A stretch of DNA of 64,000 bases from Pseudomonas oryzagri (lineage in GTDB: Bacteria > Pseudomonadota > Gammaproteobacteria > Pseudomonadales > Pseudomonadaceae): NCBI RefSeq assembly GCF_020831405.1, contig NZ_JAJHPU010000025.1:62001-126000 (forward strand), given 5' to 3'. This document shows positions 8,896 to 17,888 of the stretch, piece after piece. Under the pieces are notes generated by a model. The model did no database searches. It had not been told where the DNA came from and saw nothing but the letters and a program-made list of their open reading frames with translations. Made by a program: the position numbers and the translations under genes. The first letter of the stretch is position 1. Each line of letters begins with the position of its first letter.

Positions 8896-9882
8896 TCACA
8901 GCTCGACCGGCTTGACGTGGCCGAACAGCTCCTGGGAGAAGCGCACGCGCTGCTCGGGGGTTTCCTGGATGCCCTTGGCCTTGAGCTCCTCCAGGCGCGC
9001 TTCCACGGCGTGGGCGCGGTGGGTCAGGCCGCAGTCGTTGGCGATCTGGATGTTCAGGCCGGGACGTGCGTTGAGTTCGAGGATCAAGGGGCCCTTGTCG
9101 ACGTCGAGCACCATGTCCACGCCGATGTAGCCCAGCCCGCACAGCTCGTAGCAACCGGCGGCCAGCTTCATGAAACCGTCCCAGTTGGGCAGCTGCACGC
9201 CGTCCACCGCGTTGGCGGTGTCCGGATGCTTGGTGATCCGGTTGTTCAGCCAGGTGCCGCGCAGGGTGAGGCCGGTGGCCAGGTCGACGCCGACGCCGAT
9301 GGCGCCCTGGTGCAGGTTGGCCTTGCCGTTGGACTGGCGGGTCGGCAGGCGCAGCATGGCCATCACCGGATAGCCCATCAGCACGATGATGCGGATGTCC
9401 GGCACGCCCTCGTAGCTGATGCTCTTGAAGATCGGGTCCGGGGTCACCCGGTACTCGATCAGCGCCCGGTCGCGGCCGCCGCCCAGCGAGTAGAGGCCGG
9501 AGAGGATGCTGGACAGCTGCTGCTCGATCTCGTCGCGGCTGACGATCTTGCCCGAGACGGTCTTGAAGCGGCCCTCGAAGCGGTCGGCGATCACCAGGAT
9601 GCCGTCGCCGCCGGCGCCCTGCGCCGGCTTGATCACGAAGTCGTTGTGCTCGCCGATGATCTGGTCGAGGTTCTCGATCTCCTTCTCGGTGGAGATGATG
9701 CCGTACATCTCCGGCACGTGGATGCCGGCCTTGATGGCGCGTTCCTTGGTGAGGATCTTGTCGTCCACCACCGGGTACAGACTGCGCTTGTTGTACTTCA
9801 GCACGTAGTCCGCGTTGCGCCGGTTGATGCCCATGATGCCCTTGGCTTCCAGGGCTTTCCACGTCTTGATCAGACCGAACAT
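8896..9882 (-). CDS. RimK-like ATP-grasp ligase (alpha-L-glutamate ligase-like)
   Basis: This 328-residue cytoplasmic ATP-grasp protein belongs to the RimK-related glutamate-ligase-like group. Family members add an amino acid to a carboxylate on a protein or peptide using ATP. ATP-grasp landmarks are visible: FVIKPAQGAGGDGI (nucleotide-binding Lys and Gly-rich loop, about residues 82-95), a GVDMVLD strand and the Mg-binding LILELNARPGLNIQIA near residues 265-280. The gene follows the membrane transglutaminase-like gene after only 4 nt and ends in a terminator, so it is the last gene of the operon. The substrate is unknown. The protease and inactive transglutaminase next door suggest a peptide or protein tag that is attached, bound and trimmed, which is inference. 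Confidence 0.85.
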   Translation of the reverse strand: MFGLIKTWKALEAKGIMGINRRNADYVLKYNKRSLYPVVDDKILTKERAIKAGIHVPEMYGIISTEKEIENLDQIIGEHNDFVIKPAQGAGGDGILVIADRFEGRFKTVSGKIVSRDEIEQQLSSILSGLYSLGGGRDRALIEYRVTPDPIFKSISYEGVPDIRIIVLMGYPVMAMLRLPTRQSNGKANLHQGAIGVGVDLATGLTLRGTWLNNRITKHPDTANAVDGVQLPNWDGFMKLAAGCYELCGLGYIGVDMVLDVDKGPLILELNARPGLNIQIANDCGLTHRAHAVEARLEELKAKGIQETPEQRVRFSQELFGHVKPVEL

Positions 9883-9886
9883 GGGC

Positions 9887-11413
9887 TCAATCCTTCAGGA
9901 AGGCTTTGAAACGGAACAGCTCGGTCAGGCGGTAGCCGCGGTAGCGACCCATCGCCAGCATGAAGCCCACCAGGATCAGCAGCACCGCCGGGAAGGTGAA
10001 GATGAAGTAGGTCAGCTGCGGAATGCTCATCAGCAGGTGCGCCAGGGTGGCGGCGACCAGGGTGCCGACGGCGACCTTGAAGGCATGGCCGCCGCCGCGC
10101 TCTTCCCAGGTGATCGACAGGCGCTCGATGGTCATGGTCAGGATCACCATCGGGAACAGCGCCACCGACAGGCCGCGCTCGAGGCCGAGCTTGTGGCTGA
10201 ACAGGCTGATCACCGCGATCAGCACCACCACGAAGGTCAGCACCACCGACAGGCGCGGCAGCATCTGCAGCTTGAGGTGCTCGAGGTAGGAGCGCAGCGA
10301 CAGGCCCAGCGCGGTGATGAGGGTGAACAGCACGATGCCGAAGCCCAGCTGGGTCTCGCGGAAGGCCAGGGCGATCAGCACCGGGGTGAAGGTGCCGAGG
10401 GTCTGCAGGCCGCCGAGGTTGCGCAGGATCAGGATCACCAGCACGCCGATCGGGATCATGATCATGATCTGGTAGGTCTGCTGGGTCTGCAGCGGCAGGC
10501 CGTACAGCGAGTACTCGAGGAAGCCGGCGTCGGCCGATTCGTCGGACTGCTTGGCCAGGCGGATGGCGTTCAGCTCGCTGGTGTTGAGGGTGAAGTTGAC
10601 CTGGGCCTGCTTGCCGCCGTCGACGTTGATCAGCTCGCCGTCGCCCAGCCACCAGATCAGGCGGTCGCGCGGCAGGCCCTGCTGGCCGTTGTCGGGGTTG
10701 AAGTACAGCCAGTTCTCGCCGTTGAAGCTGCGCAGCCAGAGTTCCGGGCTCTGCGCCTGGTTTTCGAGCAGGCGGATGGTGTGGACCTTCTCCAGCGGCA
10801 CGTGGGCGATGGACAGCAGCAGGTCGATGATGCGGGCGCGGTTGGTGATCGAGGTGTCGCCGGCGAGCAGCAGCTTGACGTTGTCGTCACCCAGGTTGTT
10901 GACGCGCTTGATGGTCTCGCTGATGAAGGTCTCGACGTCGGCCGAGTGCTGGCGGATGGGCGCCAGCAGGGCTTCGGCGGCGATCTGCTCGGGACCGGCC
11001 AGCGGCAGGCTCTCGCGGTAGATCGGGCCTTCTTCCTTGGGCTTGTCCTTGGTGTAGCGCTGGGTCAAGGCCATGCGGTAGTAGAGGGTCTGCGGGCCTT
11101 CGGCGCGGCGCGCCGACCAGGTCACCCGGCGGTTGCCGTCGACGTTGTTGACGCTCACGCCGTAGTTGTTGGAGATGAAGCTCTCGTTGAGGCTGACGAA
11201 GTCCTGGCCCAGCGGCGGCACGAACATCTGCACCTTGACCGGGTTGCGCGGATTGGCCTGGAACTCGACCTTGGCGTCGATGTTCCAGACGTTGTCCGTT
11301 TCCGCCTCGGTGACCGGGATGCCGAGAACGAAAATCTGGTAGGCGGTGATCGCCACGCCCAGGCTCACCAATATGGCGATGAGGACTTTCAGGTGCAGTG
11401 TCAGAGAGCGCAT
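9887..11413 (-). CDS. Inactive transglutaminase-like protein with C-terminal membrane helices
   Basis: This 508-residue inner-membrane protein starts with one transmembrane anchor (about residues 8-30). A periplasmic transglutaminase-like region follows (about 40-320). The C-terminal half (about 335-500) is strongly hydrophobic with around seven membrane helices and ends in a short basic tail. I see no convincing Cys-His-Asp catalytic triad: the periplasmic part contains no cysteine, consistent with the known inactive transglutaminase/7TM family. The gene lies 5 nt downstream of the retropepsin-like protease gene and 4 nt upstream of the RimK-like ligase, a tight operon. It may present or bind the product of the partner enzymes at the membrane. 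Confidence 0.82.
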   Translation of the reverse strand: MRSLTLHLKVLIAILVSLGVAITAYQIFVLGIPVTEAETDNVWNIDAKVEFQANPRNPVKVQMFVPPLGQDFVSLNESFISNNYGVSVNNVDGNRRVTWSARRAEGPQTLYYRMALTQRYTKDKPKEEGPIYRESLPLAGPEQIAAEALLAPIRQHSADVETFISETIKRVNNLGDDNVKLLLAGDTSITNRARIIDLLLSIAHVPLEKVHTIRLLENQAQSPELWLRSFNGENWLYFNPDNGQQGLPRDRLIWWLGDGELINVDGGKQAQVNFTLNTSELNAIRLAKQSDESADAGFLEYSLYGLPLQTQQTYQIMIMIPIGVLVILILRNLGGLQTLGTFTPVLIALAFRETQLGFGIVLFTLITALGLSLRSYLEHLKLQMLPRLSVVLTFVVVLIAVISLFSHKLGLERGLSVALFPMVILTMTIERLSITWEERGGGHAFKVAVGTLVAATLAHLLMSIPQLTYFIFTFPAVLLILVGFMLAMGRYRGYRLTELFRFKAFLKD

Positions 11414-11418
11414 CGAGT

Positions 11419-11955
11419 TTACTCGTTCGAATGTGCAACGTTGGTGCAGGCGGGCTTGCCGGCTGCGTACTTGAGGCTTGGATCTACCAGGGCGCCAAGG
11501 CGCTTGAGCGCGTCGGAGCCGATCAGTAGCGGGTATTGGAAAGCGCTGCGGTCGGTAAGGTTCACTTCGATGGTGCGTCGCGTGTTGCCCATGCAGACAT
11601 CCAGTTCGATCACAGGCCTTGCAGTGTAGGTCTTGCCCTCGTCGGGATCGAAGTCGCCATGGCGGCGCTTGATCTTGCTGATCCGCGCCAGCGGCTTCTC
11701 GATCGGCTCGGCGCCCTCGGCGTCGGTGCCCAGGTTGAAGCGCACCCAGGTTTCCCCTTCGCGCTTGAAGCGCTTGATGTTGCGCGCGCTCAGCGAGGCG
11801 GTCTTGGCGCCGGTGTCGAGCTTGGCCGGCAGAACGGTATCGAGCTCCTGCAGGCGCACGTATTCATGGAGGCCGTAGACGGTCTTTTCGGCGGCAAAGC
11901 CGTGGCCGCACGGCATCAGCAGGCTGAGTAGCAAGACGGTGGGCTTGAGTCTCAT
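11419..11955 (-). CDS. Periplasmic retropepsin-like protease (Zn_protease/RimB family)
   Basis: This 178-residue protein has a cleavable signal peptide (hydrophobic core LLLSLL, cleavage probably after about residue 22). Its retropepsin-type catalytic motif is DTGAKTASL (Asp at about 47). The second half has a conserved SAFQYPLLIGSDAL strand-turn typical of the family. These proteins are often labelled ATP-dependent zinc protease, although the motif is that of a pepsin-like aspartyl protease. The ATG at 11955 is chosen because it starts a canonical signal peptide; upstream the frame is proline-rich and not family-like. It is the first gene of the operon with the membrane transglutaminase-like and ATP-grasp genes. 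Chemistry and partners in this organism are inferred. Confidence 0.83.
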   Translation of the reverse strand: MRLKPTVLLLSLLMPCGHGFAAEKTVYGLHEYVRLQELDTVLPAKLDTGAKTASLSARNIKRFKREGETWVRFNLGTDAEGAEPIEKPLARISKIKRRHGDFDPDEGKTYTARPVIELDVCMGNTRRTIEVNLTDRSAFQYPLLIGSDALKRLGALVDPSLKYAAGKPACTNVAHSNE

Positions 11956-12151
11956 GGGTCCTGGGTGATGAGGCGTAGTGGAGCTTGAAGGAGGCGGCGG
12001 AGGCGCAGGAATCGAGGCCACTGCCGCTCGGGCGGCCGGCATTCTAGCACGCAGGTGGTGGGCCGGCGACAACGGAGGCCTCTGCGCCGGCCTCCCGGCG
12101 GGGTCTGGCGGGCTGGATGGGCAGAACTGTGACGGGTGTCCGCAGTTCCTC

Positions 12152-12167
12152 CGATTGTCGACAATCG
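12152..12167. promoter_or_regulatory. Operator palindrome upstream of the prp operon (site 1)
   Basis: CGATTGTCGACAATCG is a perfect 16-bp palindrome ending 11 bp before a TTGACA hexamer. The core TTGTCGACAA is a typical shape for FadR-subfamily GntR regulators. It probably binds the GntR protein encoded directly downstream. Confidence 0.75.
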
Positions 12168-12178
12168 TCTAAGGGTGT

Positions 12179-12207
12179 TTGACACGTAAGTGGCTTTGCC
12201 CTAGCTT
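12179..12207 (+). promoter_or_regulatory. Putative sigma-70 promoter of the prp operon
   Basis: A perfect TTGACA (12179-12184) is followed after 17 nt by TAGCTT (12202-12207), a weak -10. It lies between two TGTCGACA sites, as expected of a promoter repressed by the GntR protein. Confidence 0.55.
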
Positions 12208-12229
12208 TTCCCCATCGGTGTCATCCAAG

Positions 12230-12240
12230 TGTCGACAATC
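12230..12240. promoter_or_regulatory. Operator-like half palindrome (site 2)
   Basis: TGTCGACAATC repeats the core and right arm of the upstream 16-bp palindrome. Its centre is 74 bp from site 1, close to seven DNA turns, so both would lie on the same face. It abuts the proposed ATG of the regulator gene. Confidence 0.55.
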
Positions 12241-12948
12241 ATGACTCAAATGCTGGAAGAACCCTTGGTCGCAGACGACGAATCCGCCACCCTCTCCGAT
12301 CATGTGTTCCGGCGTATCCAGGCTGCCATCGTGCGCGGCGAGATCGCCCCCGGCAGCAAGATTTCCGAACCGGAGCTGGCCCGCGCCTACGGCATCAGCC
12401 GTGGTCCGCTGCGCGAGGCGATCCGCCGTCTGGAGGGCCAGCGCCTGCTGGTGCGCGTGCCCCACGCCGGTGCGCGGGTGGTATCGCTCAGCCCCGTGGA
12501 GCTGCTCGAGCTGTACGAGATCCGCGAATCGCTGGAAGGCATGGCCTGCCGGCTGGCCGCCGAGCGCATGACCGAGGCGGAGATCGACGAGCTGCGTCGG
12601 GTGCTGGAAACCCACGAGCGCGACGAGGCGTTCAAGGCCGGTCGCGGCTACTACCAGCAGGAAGGCGACTTCGACTTCCACTACCGGATCATCCAAGGCA
12701 GCGGCAATCGCACCCTCAGCAACCTGCTGTGCAACGAGCTGTACCAGCTGGTGCGCATGTACCGCATCCAGTTTTCCGCCACGCCGAACCGGCCGCGCCA
12801 GGCCTTCGCCGAGCACCACCGCATTCTCGATGCCATCGCCGACCGTGACGGCGAACTGGCCGAGCTGCTGATGCGCCGCCATATCGCGGCATCCAAGCGC
12901 AATGTCGAGCGTCACTACCGCGACGCTTCCAACAAGAACGCCAAGTAA
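12241..12948 (+). CDS. GntR-family (FCD/FadR subfamily) regulator of the prp operon
   Basis: This 235-residue transcription factor has an N-terminal winged helix-turn-helix (about residues 18-75, with the typical [19 protein letters not shown] recognition region). A C-terminal all-helical FCD ligand-binding domain follows, with acidic and His residues (DFDFH, and EHHRILDAI near residue 200) of the kind that bind metal or small acids. It lies 11 nt upstream of prpB and is preceded by two TGTCGACA operator sites, so it most likely represses its own operon and responds to propionate or a 2-methylcitrate-cycle intermediate. The start is uncertain: GTG at 12229, ATG at 12241 and ATG at 12250 are all in frame and none has a good ribosome binding site. 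Confidence 0.88.
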   Translation: MTQMLEEPLVADDESATLSDHVFRRIQAAIVRGEIAPGSKISEPELARAYGISRGPLREAIRRLEGQRLLVRVPHAGARVVSLSPVELLELYEIRESLEGMACRLAAERMTEAEIDELRRVLETHERDEAFKAGRGYYQQEGDFDFHYRIIQGSGNRTLSNLLCNELYQLVRMYRIQFSATPNRPRQAFAEHHRILDAIADRDGELAELLMRRHIAASKRNVERHYRDASNKNAK

Positions 12949-12959
12949 CGAGGTTTGCC

Positions 12960-13868
12960 ATGACCCAGAAGACTCCCGGCCAGAAGTTCCGCGACGCCGT
13001 CGCCAACGAGAATCCGCTGCAGATCGTCGGTGCCATCACCGCCTACGCGGGGCGCATGGCCGAGGCCACCGGCTTCAAGGCGCTGTACATCTCCGGCGGC
13101 GGCGTGGCCGCCAACTCGCTGGGCATCCCGGATCTGGGCATCAGCACCATGGAAGACGTGCTGACCGATGCCCGTCGCCTGACCGACGCCACCACCCTGC
13201 CGGTGCTGGTGGACATCGACACCGGCTGGGGCGGCGCCTTCAACATCGCCCGCACCATCCGCTCGTTCGAGAAGGTCGGCGTGGCCGCCGTGCACATCGA
13301 GGACCAGGTCGGCACCAAGCGCTGCGGCCACCGTCCGGGCAAGGAAGTGGTGAGCACCGAGGAGATGGTCGACCGCATCAAGGCCGCCGTCGACGCCCGC
13401 CAGGACGACAGCTTCGTGATCATGGCGCGCACCGACGCGCTGGCCGGCGAGGGCCTGCAGGCCGCCATCGACCGCGCCTGCGCCTACGTCGAGGCCGGCG
13501 CCGACATGATCTTCCCCGAGGCGATGACCGAACTGCCGATGTACAAGCAGTTCCGCGCCGCGGTGAACGTGCCGATCCTCGCCAACATCACCGAGTTCGG
13601 CCACACCCCGCTGTTCACCTGCGACGAGCTGGCCTCGGTCGATGTCGACATGGTGCTGTACTGCTGCGGCGCCTACCGGGCGATGAACGCCGCGGCGCTG
13701 AAGGTCTACCAGGCGATCCGCGAGCAGGGCACCCAGAAGAACGTGGTGGAGCTCATGCAGACCCGTGCCGATCTGTACAAATACCTCGGCTACCACGCCT
13801 ACGAGGACAAGCTCGACGAGCTGTTCGCGCAGAAGAAGCAGGAAAAGATCCAGCCGCGGGAATGCTAA
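12960..13868 (+). CDS. prpB: 2-methylisocitrate lyase
   Basis: This 302-residue enzyme splits 2-methylisocitrate into pyruvate and succinate, the last step of the 2-methylcitrate cycle for propionate. The isocitrate-lyase superfamily signature KRCGH is present (about residues 120-124), with the Mg-binding DIDTGWGG loop upstream (about residues 85-92). It belongs to the short PrpB class, not the longer AceA class also in this window. It follows the regulator by 11 nt and precedes prpC by 93 nt. Confidence 0.95.
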   Translation: MTQKTPGQKFRDAVANENPLQIVGAITAYAGRMAEATGFKALYISGGGVAANSLGIPDLGISTMEDVLTDARRLTDATTLPVLVDIDTGWGGAFNIARTIRSFEKVGVAAVHIEDQVGTKRCGHRPGKEVVSTEEMVDRIKAAVDARQDDSFVIMARTDALAGEGLQAAIDRACAYVEAGADMIFPEAMTELPMYKQFRAAVNVPILANITEFGHTPLFTCDELASVDVDMVLYCCGAYRAMNAAALKVYQAIREQGTQKNVVELMQTRADLYKYLGYHAYEDKLDELFAQKKQEKIQPREC

Positions 13869-13890
13869 CTAAAGCCGCATGGAAGGATTG

Positions 13891-13910
13891 GAGTCTCCCG
13901 ATTGAGACTC
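13891..13910. other. Hairpin in the prpB-prpC junction
   Basis: A 7-bp stem (GAGTCTC at 13891-13897, GAGACTC at 13904-13910) has a 6-nt loop and no T-run. It is more likely an mRNA processing or stability element than a terminator. Confidence 0.5.
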
Positions 13911-13961
13911 TCGATGTTGGTTGCTGTATCCGCCTAAAAATTCAATAAGAGGAACAACGCA

Positions 13962-15089
13962 ATGGCTGAAGCAAAAGTACTGAGTGGCGCCGGTCTGCGT
14001 GGTCAGATCGCCGGGCAGACCTCTCTGTCCACCGTTGGCAAGGAAGGCGCCGGCCTGACCTACCGCGGCTACGATGTGCGCGAGCTGGCCAAGGACTGCC
14101 TGTTCGAGGAAGTCGCCTACCTGCTGCTCTACGGCGAGCTGCCCACCGTGGCCCAGCTCGACGCCTACCAGACCCGCCTCAAGGGCCTGCGCGACCTGCC
14201 CCAGGCACTGAAGGAAGTGCTCGAGCGCATCCCGGCCGACGCCCATCCGATGGATGTGATGCGCACCGGTTGCTCGATGCTCGGCAACCTGGAGCCCGAA
14301 GCCAGCTTCGATGCGCAGCGCGACATCGCCGACCGTCTGCTCGCCGCCTTCCCGGCGATCATGTGCTACTGGTACCGCTTCTCCCACCAGGGTGTGCGCA
14401 TCAACTGCGTCACCGACGAAGCCGACCTCGGCGGTCACTTCCTCGCCCTGCTGCACGACAAGAAGCCCAGCGAACTGCACCGCAAGGTGATGAACGTGTC
14501 GCTGATCCTCTACGCCGAGCACGAGTTCAACGCCTCGACCTTCACCGCGCGCGTGTGTGCCTCGACCCTGTCGGACCTGTACTCCTGCATCACCGGCGCC
14601 ATCGGCTCGCTGCGCGGCCCGCTGCACGGCGGCGCCAACGAGGCGGCCATGGAGATGATCGAGAAGTTCGCCTCGCCCGAGGAAGCCACCGCAGGCACCC
14701 TGGCCATGCTGGCGCGCAAGGACAAGATCATGGGCTTCGGCCACGCGATCTACAGCGTCTCCGATCCGCGCAACGAGGTGATCAAGGGCTGGTCCAAGCA
14801 GCTCGCCGAGGAAGTGGGCGACACCGTGCTGTTCCCGGTGTCCGAGGCCATCGACAAGGTGATGTGGGAGCAGAAGAAGCTGTTCCCCAACGCCGACTTC
14901 TACCATGCGTCCGCCTACAACTTCATGGGCATCCCGACCAAGCTGTTCACCCCGATCTTCGTCTGCTCGCGGGTCACCGGCTGGGCGTCCCACGTGTTCG
15001 AGCAGCGCGCCAACAACCGCATCATCCGCCCGAGCGCCGAGTACATCGGCGTCGAGCCGCGCGCCGTGCCGCCGCTGGCGCAGCGCTGA
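13962..15089 (+). CDS. prpC: 2-methylcitrate synthase
   Basis: This 375-residue citrate-synthase-family enzyme condenses propionyl-CoA with oxaloacetate. The family active-site segments are visible: the GPLHGGANEAAMEM region (His), the MGFGHAIY motif (His) near residue 260, and the conserved DFYHASAYNFMGIP with catalytic Asp near residue 312. The length is that of methylcitrate synthases, shorter than the TCA-cycle GltA enzymes. A GAGGAAC ribosome binding site precedes the ATG. It is the third gene of the prp operon. Confidence 0.95.
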   Translation: MAEAKVLSGAGLRGQIAGQTSLSTVGKEGAGLTYRGYDVRELAKDCLFEEVAYLLLYGELPTVAQLDAYQTRLKGLRDLPQALKEVLERIPADAHPMDVMRTGCSMLGNLEPEASFDAQRDIADRLLAAFPAIMCYWYRFSHQGVRINCVTDEADLGGHFLALLHDKKPSELHRKVMNVSLILYAEHEFNASTFTARVCASTLSDLYSCITGAIGSLRGPLHGGANEAAMEMIEKFASPEEATAGTLAMLARKDKIMGFGHAIYSVSDPRNEVIKGWSKQLAEEVGDTVLFPVSEAIDKVMWEQKKLFPNADFYHASAYNFMGIPTKLFTPIFVCSRVTGWASHVFEQRANNRIIRPSAEYIGVEPRAVPPLAQR

Positions 15090-15096
15090 TCTGGAA

Positions 15097-15125
15097 CGGG
15101 AGAGCCCTTACGAGGGGCTCTCCTG
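15097..15125. other. Hairpin in the prpC-acnD junction
   Basis: A stem of 9-10 bp (GGAGAGCCC at 15099-15107 with 15115-15123) encloses a short loop just after prpC. Only a weak pyrimidine tail follows. It may attenuate or process the operon mRNA. Confidence 0.55.
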
Positions 15126-15166
15126 CCGGTTCCTTTACCGATCGATATCGCCTGAGTCTCCGCCCC

Positions 15167-17770
15167 ATGAATACTGAATATCGCAAAGCCCTGGCCGGTA
15201 CCCAACTGGACTACTTCGACACCCGCGCGGCCGTCGAAGCCATCCAGCCCGGTGCCTACGACAAGCTGCCGTACACCTCCCGCGTGCTGGCCGAGCAACT
15301 GGTGCGCCGCTGCGAGCCGGAAATGCTTACCGACTCGCTGAAGCAGATCATCGAGCGCAAGCGTGACCTGGACTTCCCGTGGTATCCGGCGCGCGTCGTC
15401 TGCCACGACATCCTCGGTCAGACCGCGCTGGTCGACCTGGCCGGTCTGCGCGATGCGATTGCCGAGCAGGGCGGCGACCCGTCCAAGGTCAACCCGGTGG
15501 TGCCGACCCAGCTGATCGTCGACCACTCGCTGGCCGTGGAAGCTCCGGGCTTCGATCCGGAAGCCTTCGAGAAGAACCGCGCCATCGAGGACCGTCGCAA
15601 CGAGGACCGCTTCCACTTTATCGAGTGGACGAAAACGGCCTTTAAAAACGTCGACGTGATCCCGGCCGGCAACGGCATCATGCACCAGATCAACCTGGAG
15701 AAGATGTCGCCGGTGATCCAGGCCCGCGGCGGCGTGGCCTTCCCGGATACCTGCGTGGGCACCGACTCGCACACCCCGCACGTCGACGCGCTGGGCGTGA
15801 TCGCCATCGGCGTCGGCGGCCTGGAAGCCGAGACCGTGATGCTGGGCCATCCGTCGATGATGCGCCTGCCCGACATCGTCGGCGTCAAGCTGGTTGGCAA
15901 GCGCCAGCCGGGCATCACCGCTACCGACATCGTCCTGGCCATCACCGAGTTCCTGCGCAAGGAGCGCGTGGTGGGGGCCTACGTCGAGTTCTTCGGCGAG
16001 GGCGCCGACAGCCTGTCGATCGGCGACCGTGCCACCATCTCCAACATGTGCCCGGAGTACGGCGCCACCGCGGCGATGTTCTACATCGACCAGCAGACCA
16101 TCGACTACCTCAAGCTGACCGGCCGCGAGCCGGAGCAGGTCGCCCTGGTCGAGCAGTACGCCAAGGAAACCGGCCTGTGGGCCAGCGCGCTGATCGGCGC
16201 CGAGTACGAGCGCGTGCTCGAATTCGACCTGTCCACCGTGGTACGCAACATGGCGGGCCCGTCCAACCCGCACAAGCGTCTGCCGACTTCCGCCCTGCAC
16301 GAGCGCGGCATCGCCGACGAGGCCAAGCTGGCTGCTGCCAAGGCTGAGGAAGCCGAAGGCCTGCTGCCGGACGGCGCGGTGATCATCGCCGCCATCACCA
16401 GCTGCACCAACACCTCCAACCCGCGCAACGTGGTGGCCGCCGGCCTGCTGGCCAAGAAGGCCAACGAGCTGGGCCTGCTGCGCAAGCCGTGGGTCAAGAC
16501 CTCCTTCGCCCCGGGCTCCAAGGTCGCCAAGCTGTACCTGGAAGAGGCCGGCCTGCTGAGCGAGCTGGAAAAGCTCGGCTTCGGCATCGTCGCCTACGCC
16601 TGCACCACCTGCAACGGCATGTCCGGTGCCCTGGATCCGGTGATCCAGCAGGAAATCATCGACCGTGACCTGTACGCCACCGCCGTGCTGTCCGGTAACC
16701 GCAACTTCGACGGCCGTATCCATCCGTACGCCAAGCAGGCCTTCCTGGCCTCGCCGCCGCTGGTGGTCGCCTACGCCATCGCCGGTACCGTGCGCTTCGA
16801 TATCGAGCAGGACGTGCTGGGCACTGACAGTCAGGGCAACCCCATCACCCTGAAGGATCTGTGGCCGTCCGACGAGGAAATCGACGCCATCGTCGCCGCC
16901 TCGGTGAAGCCGGAGCAGTTCAAGCAGATCTACATCCCGATGTTCGATCTGGGCACCATCGAGGAAGCCAAGAGCCCGCTGTACGACTGGCGTCCGATGT
17001 CCACCTACATTCGCCGTCCGCCGTACTGGGAAGGCGCGCTGGCCGGCGAGCGTACCCTCAAGGGCATGCTGCCGCTGGCGATCCTGCCGGACAACATCAC
17101 CACCGACCACCTGTCGCCGTCCAACGCCATCCTGCTGGACTCGGCGGCCGGCGAGTACCTGGCCAAGATGGGTCTGCCGGAAGAGGACTTCAACTCCTAC
17201 GCCACCCACCGCGGCGACCACCTGACCGCCCAGCGCGCCACCTTCGCCAACCCGCAGCTGATCAACGAGATGGCCGTGGTCGACGGCCAGGTGAAGAAGG
17301 GTTCGCTGGCCCGCGTCGAGCCGGAAGGCAAGGTCATGCGCATGTGGGAGGCCATCGAAACCTACATGAACCGCAAGCAGAACCTGATCATCGTCGCCGG
17401 TGCCGACTACGGTCAGGGCTCCTCGCGCGACTGGGCGGCCAAGGGCGTGCGCCTGGCCGGCGTGGAAGTGATCGTCGCCGAAGGCTTCGAGCGCATCCAC
17501 CGTACCAACCTGGTCGGCATGGGCGTGCTGCCGGTCGAGTTCAAGCCGGGCACCACCCGCCTGACCCTCGGCCTCGACGGCACCGAGAGCTACGACATCG
17601 AAGGCGAGCTGTCGCCGCGCTGCGACCTGACCCTGGTCATTCACCACCGGAACGGTGAAGAAAGCCGCGTCCCGGTCACCTGCCGTCTCGACACCGCTGC
17701 CGAAGTGAACGTGTACAAGGCCGGCGGGGTGCTGCAGCGCTTCGCCAAGGACTTCCTCGGCCAGGCCTGA
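15167..17770 (+). CDS. acnD: Fe/S-dependent 2-methylcitrate dehydratase (AcnA-like)
   Basis: This 867-residue aconitase-superfamily protein dehydrates 2-methylcitrate to 2-methylaconitate with a [4Fe-4S] cluster. In the family its product is isomerised by PrpF, encoded next. Cluster-binding cysteines appear in SCTNTSNPRN (about residue 411) and CTTCNG (about residues 478-481). The C-terminal swivel domain includes YGQGSSRDWAAKG. The length matches AcnD. The ATG at 15167 is chosen because the encoded N-terminus MNTEYRKALAGT is family-like; the reading frame extends upstream but only through another frame of prpC. The ribosome binding site is weak. Confidence 0.94.
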   Translation: MNTEYRKALAGTQLDYFDTRAAVEAIQPGAYDKLPYTSRVLAEQLVRRCEPEMLTDSLKQIIERKRDLDFPWYPARVVCHDILGQTALVDLAGLRDAIAEQGGDPSKVNPVVPTQLIVDHSLAVEAPGFDPEAFEKNRAIEDRRNEDRFHFIEWTKTAFKNVDVIPAGNGIMHQINLEKMSPVIQARGGVAFPDTCVGTDSHTPHVDALGVIAIGVGGLEAETVMLGHPSMMRLPDIVGVKLVGKRQPGITATDIVLAITEFLRKERVVGAYVEFFGEGADSLSIGDRATISNMCPEYGATAAMFYIDQQTIDYLKLTGREPEQVALVEQYAKETGLWASALIGAEYERVLEFDLSTVVRNMAGPSNPHKRLPTSALHERGIADEAKLAAAKAEEAEGLLPDGAVIIAAITSCTNTSNPRNVVAAGLLAKKANELGLLRKPWVKTSFAPGSKVAKLYLEEAGLLSELEKLGFGIVAYACTTCNGMSGALDPVIQQEIIDRDLYATAVLSGNRNFDGRIHPYAKQAFLASPPLVVAYAIAGTVRFDIEQDVLGTDSQGNPITLKDLWPSDEEIDAIVAASVKPEQFKQIYIPMFDLGTIEEAKSPLYDWRPMSTYIRRPPYWEGALAGERTLKGMLPLAILPDNITTDHLSPSNAILLDSAAGEYLAKMGLPEEDFNSYATHRGDHLTAQRATFANPQLINEMAVVDGQVKKGSLARVEPEGKVMRMWEAIETYMNRKQNLIIVAGADYGQGSSRDWAAKGVRLAGVEVIVAEGFERIHRTNLVGMGVLPVEFKPGTTRLTLGLDGTESYDIEGELSPRCDLTLVIHHRNGEESRVPVTCRLDTAAEVNVYKAGGVLQRFAKDFLGQA

Positions 17771-17782
17771 TTGGCATCCGCA

Positions 17783-17821
17783 GCACCGCCCCAGCCGCCC
17801 GCCAGGCGGGTGGGGCGGTGC
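17783..17821. other. Large GC hairpin in the acnD-prpF junction
   Basis: An 11-bp outer stem (GCACCGCCCCA with TGGGGCGGTGC) plus an inner CCCGCC/GGCGGG pairing forms a long imperfect hairpin directly after acnD. There is no T-run, and ATTTTT follows only about 14 nt later. It may stabilise the upstream message or act as a partial terminator. Confidence 0.55.
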
Positions 17822-17888
17822 CTGCCTCAAGCATTTTTCCTTCCTGTGCGGCCCCGTGGCGGCACAGTCTCATGAGGACGAAATTCCC

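Noticed and set aside
14270-15166. Apparent 1166-residue fusion upstream of acnD
   Set aside because: The first 299 codons are an out-of-frame reading of prpC. AcnD family sequence begins only at the ATG at 15167.
14915-17830. A 971-codon antisense open frame over acnD
   Set aside because: The sequence is low-complexity and His/Gln/Gly-rich, typical of the complement of a GC-rich gene. The sense strand encodes a complete AcnD.
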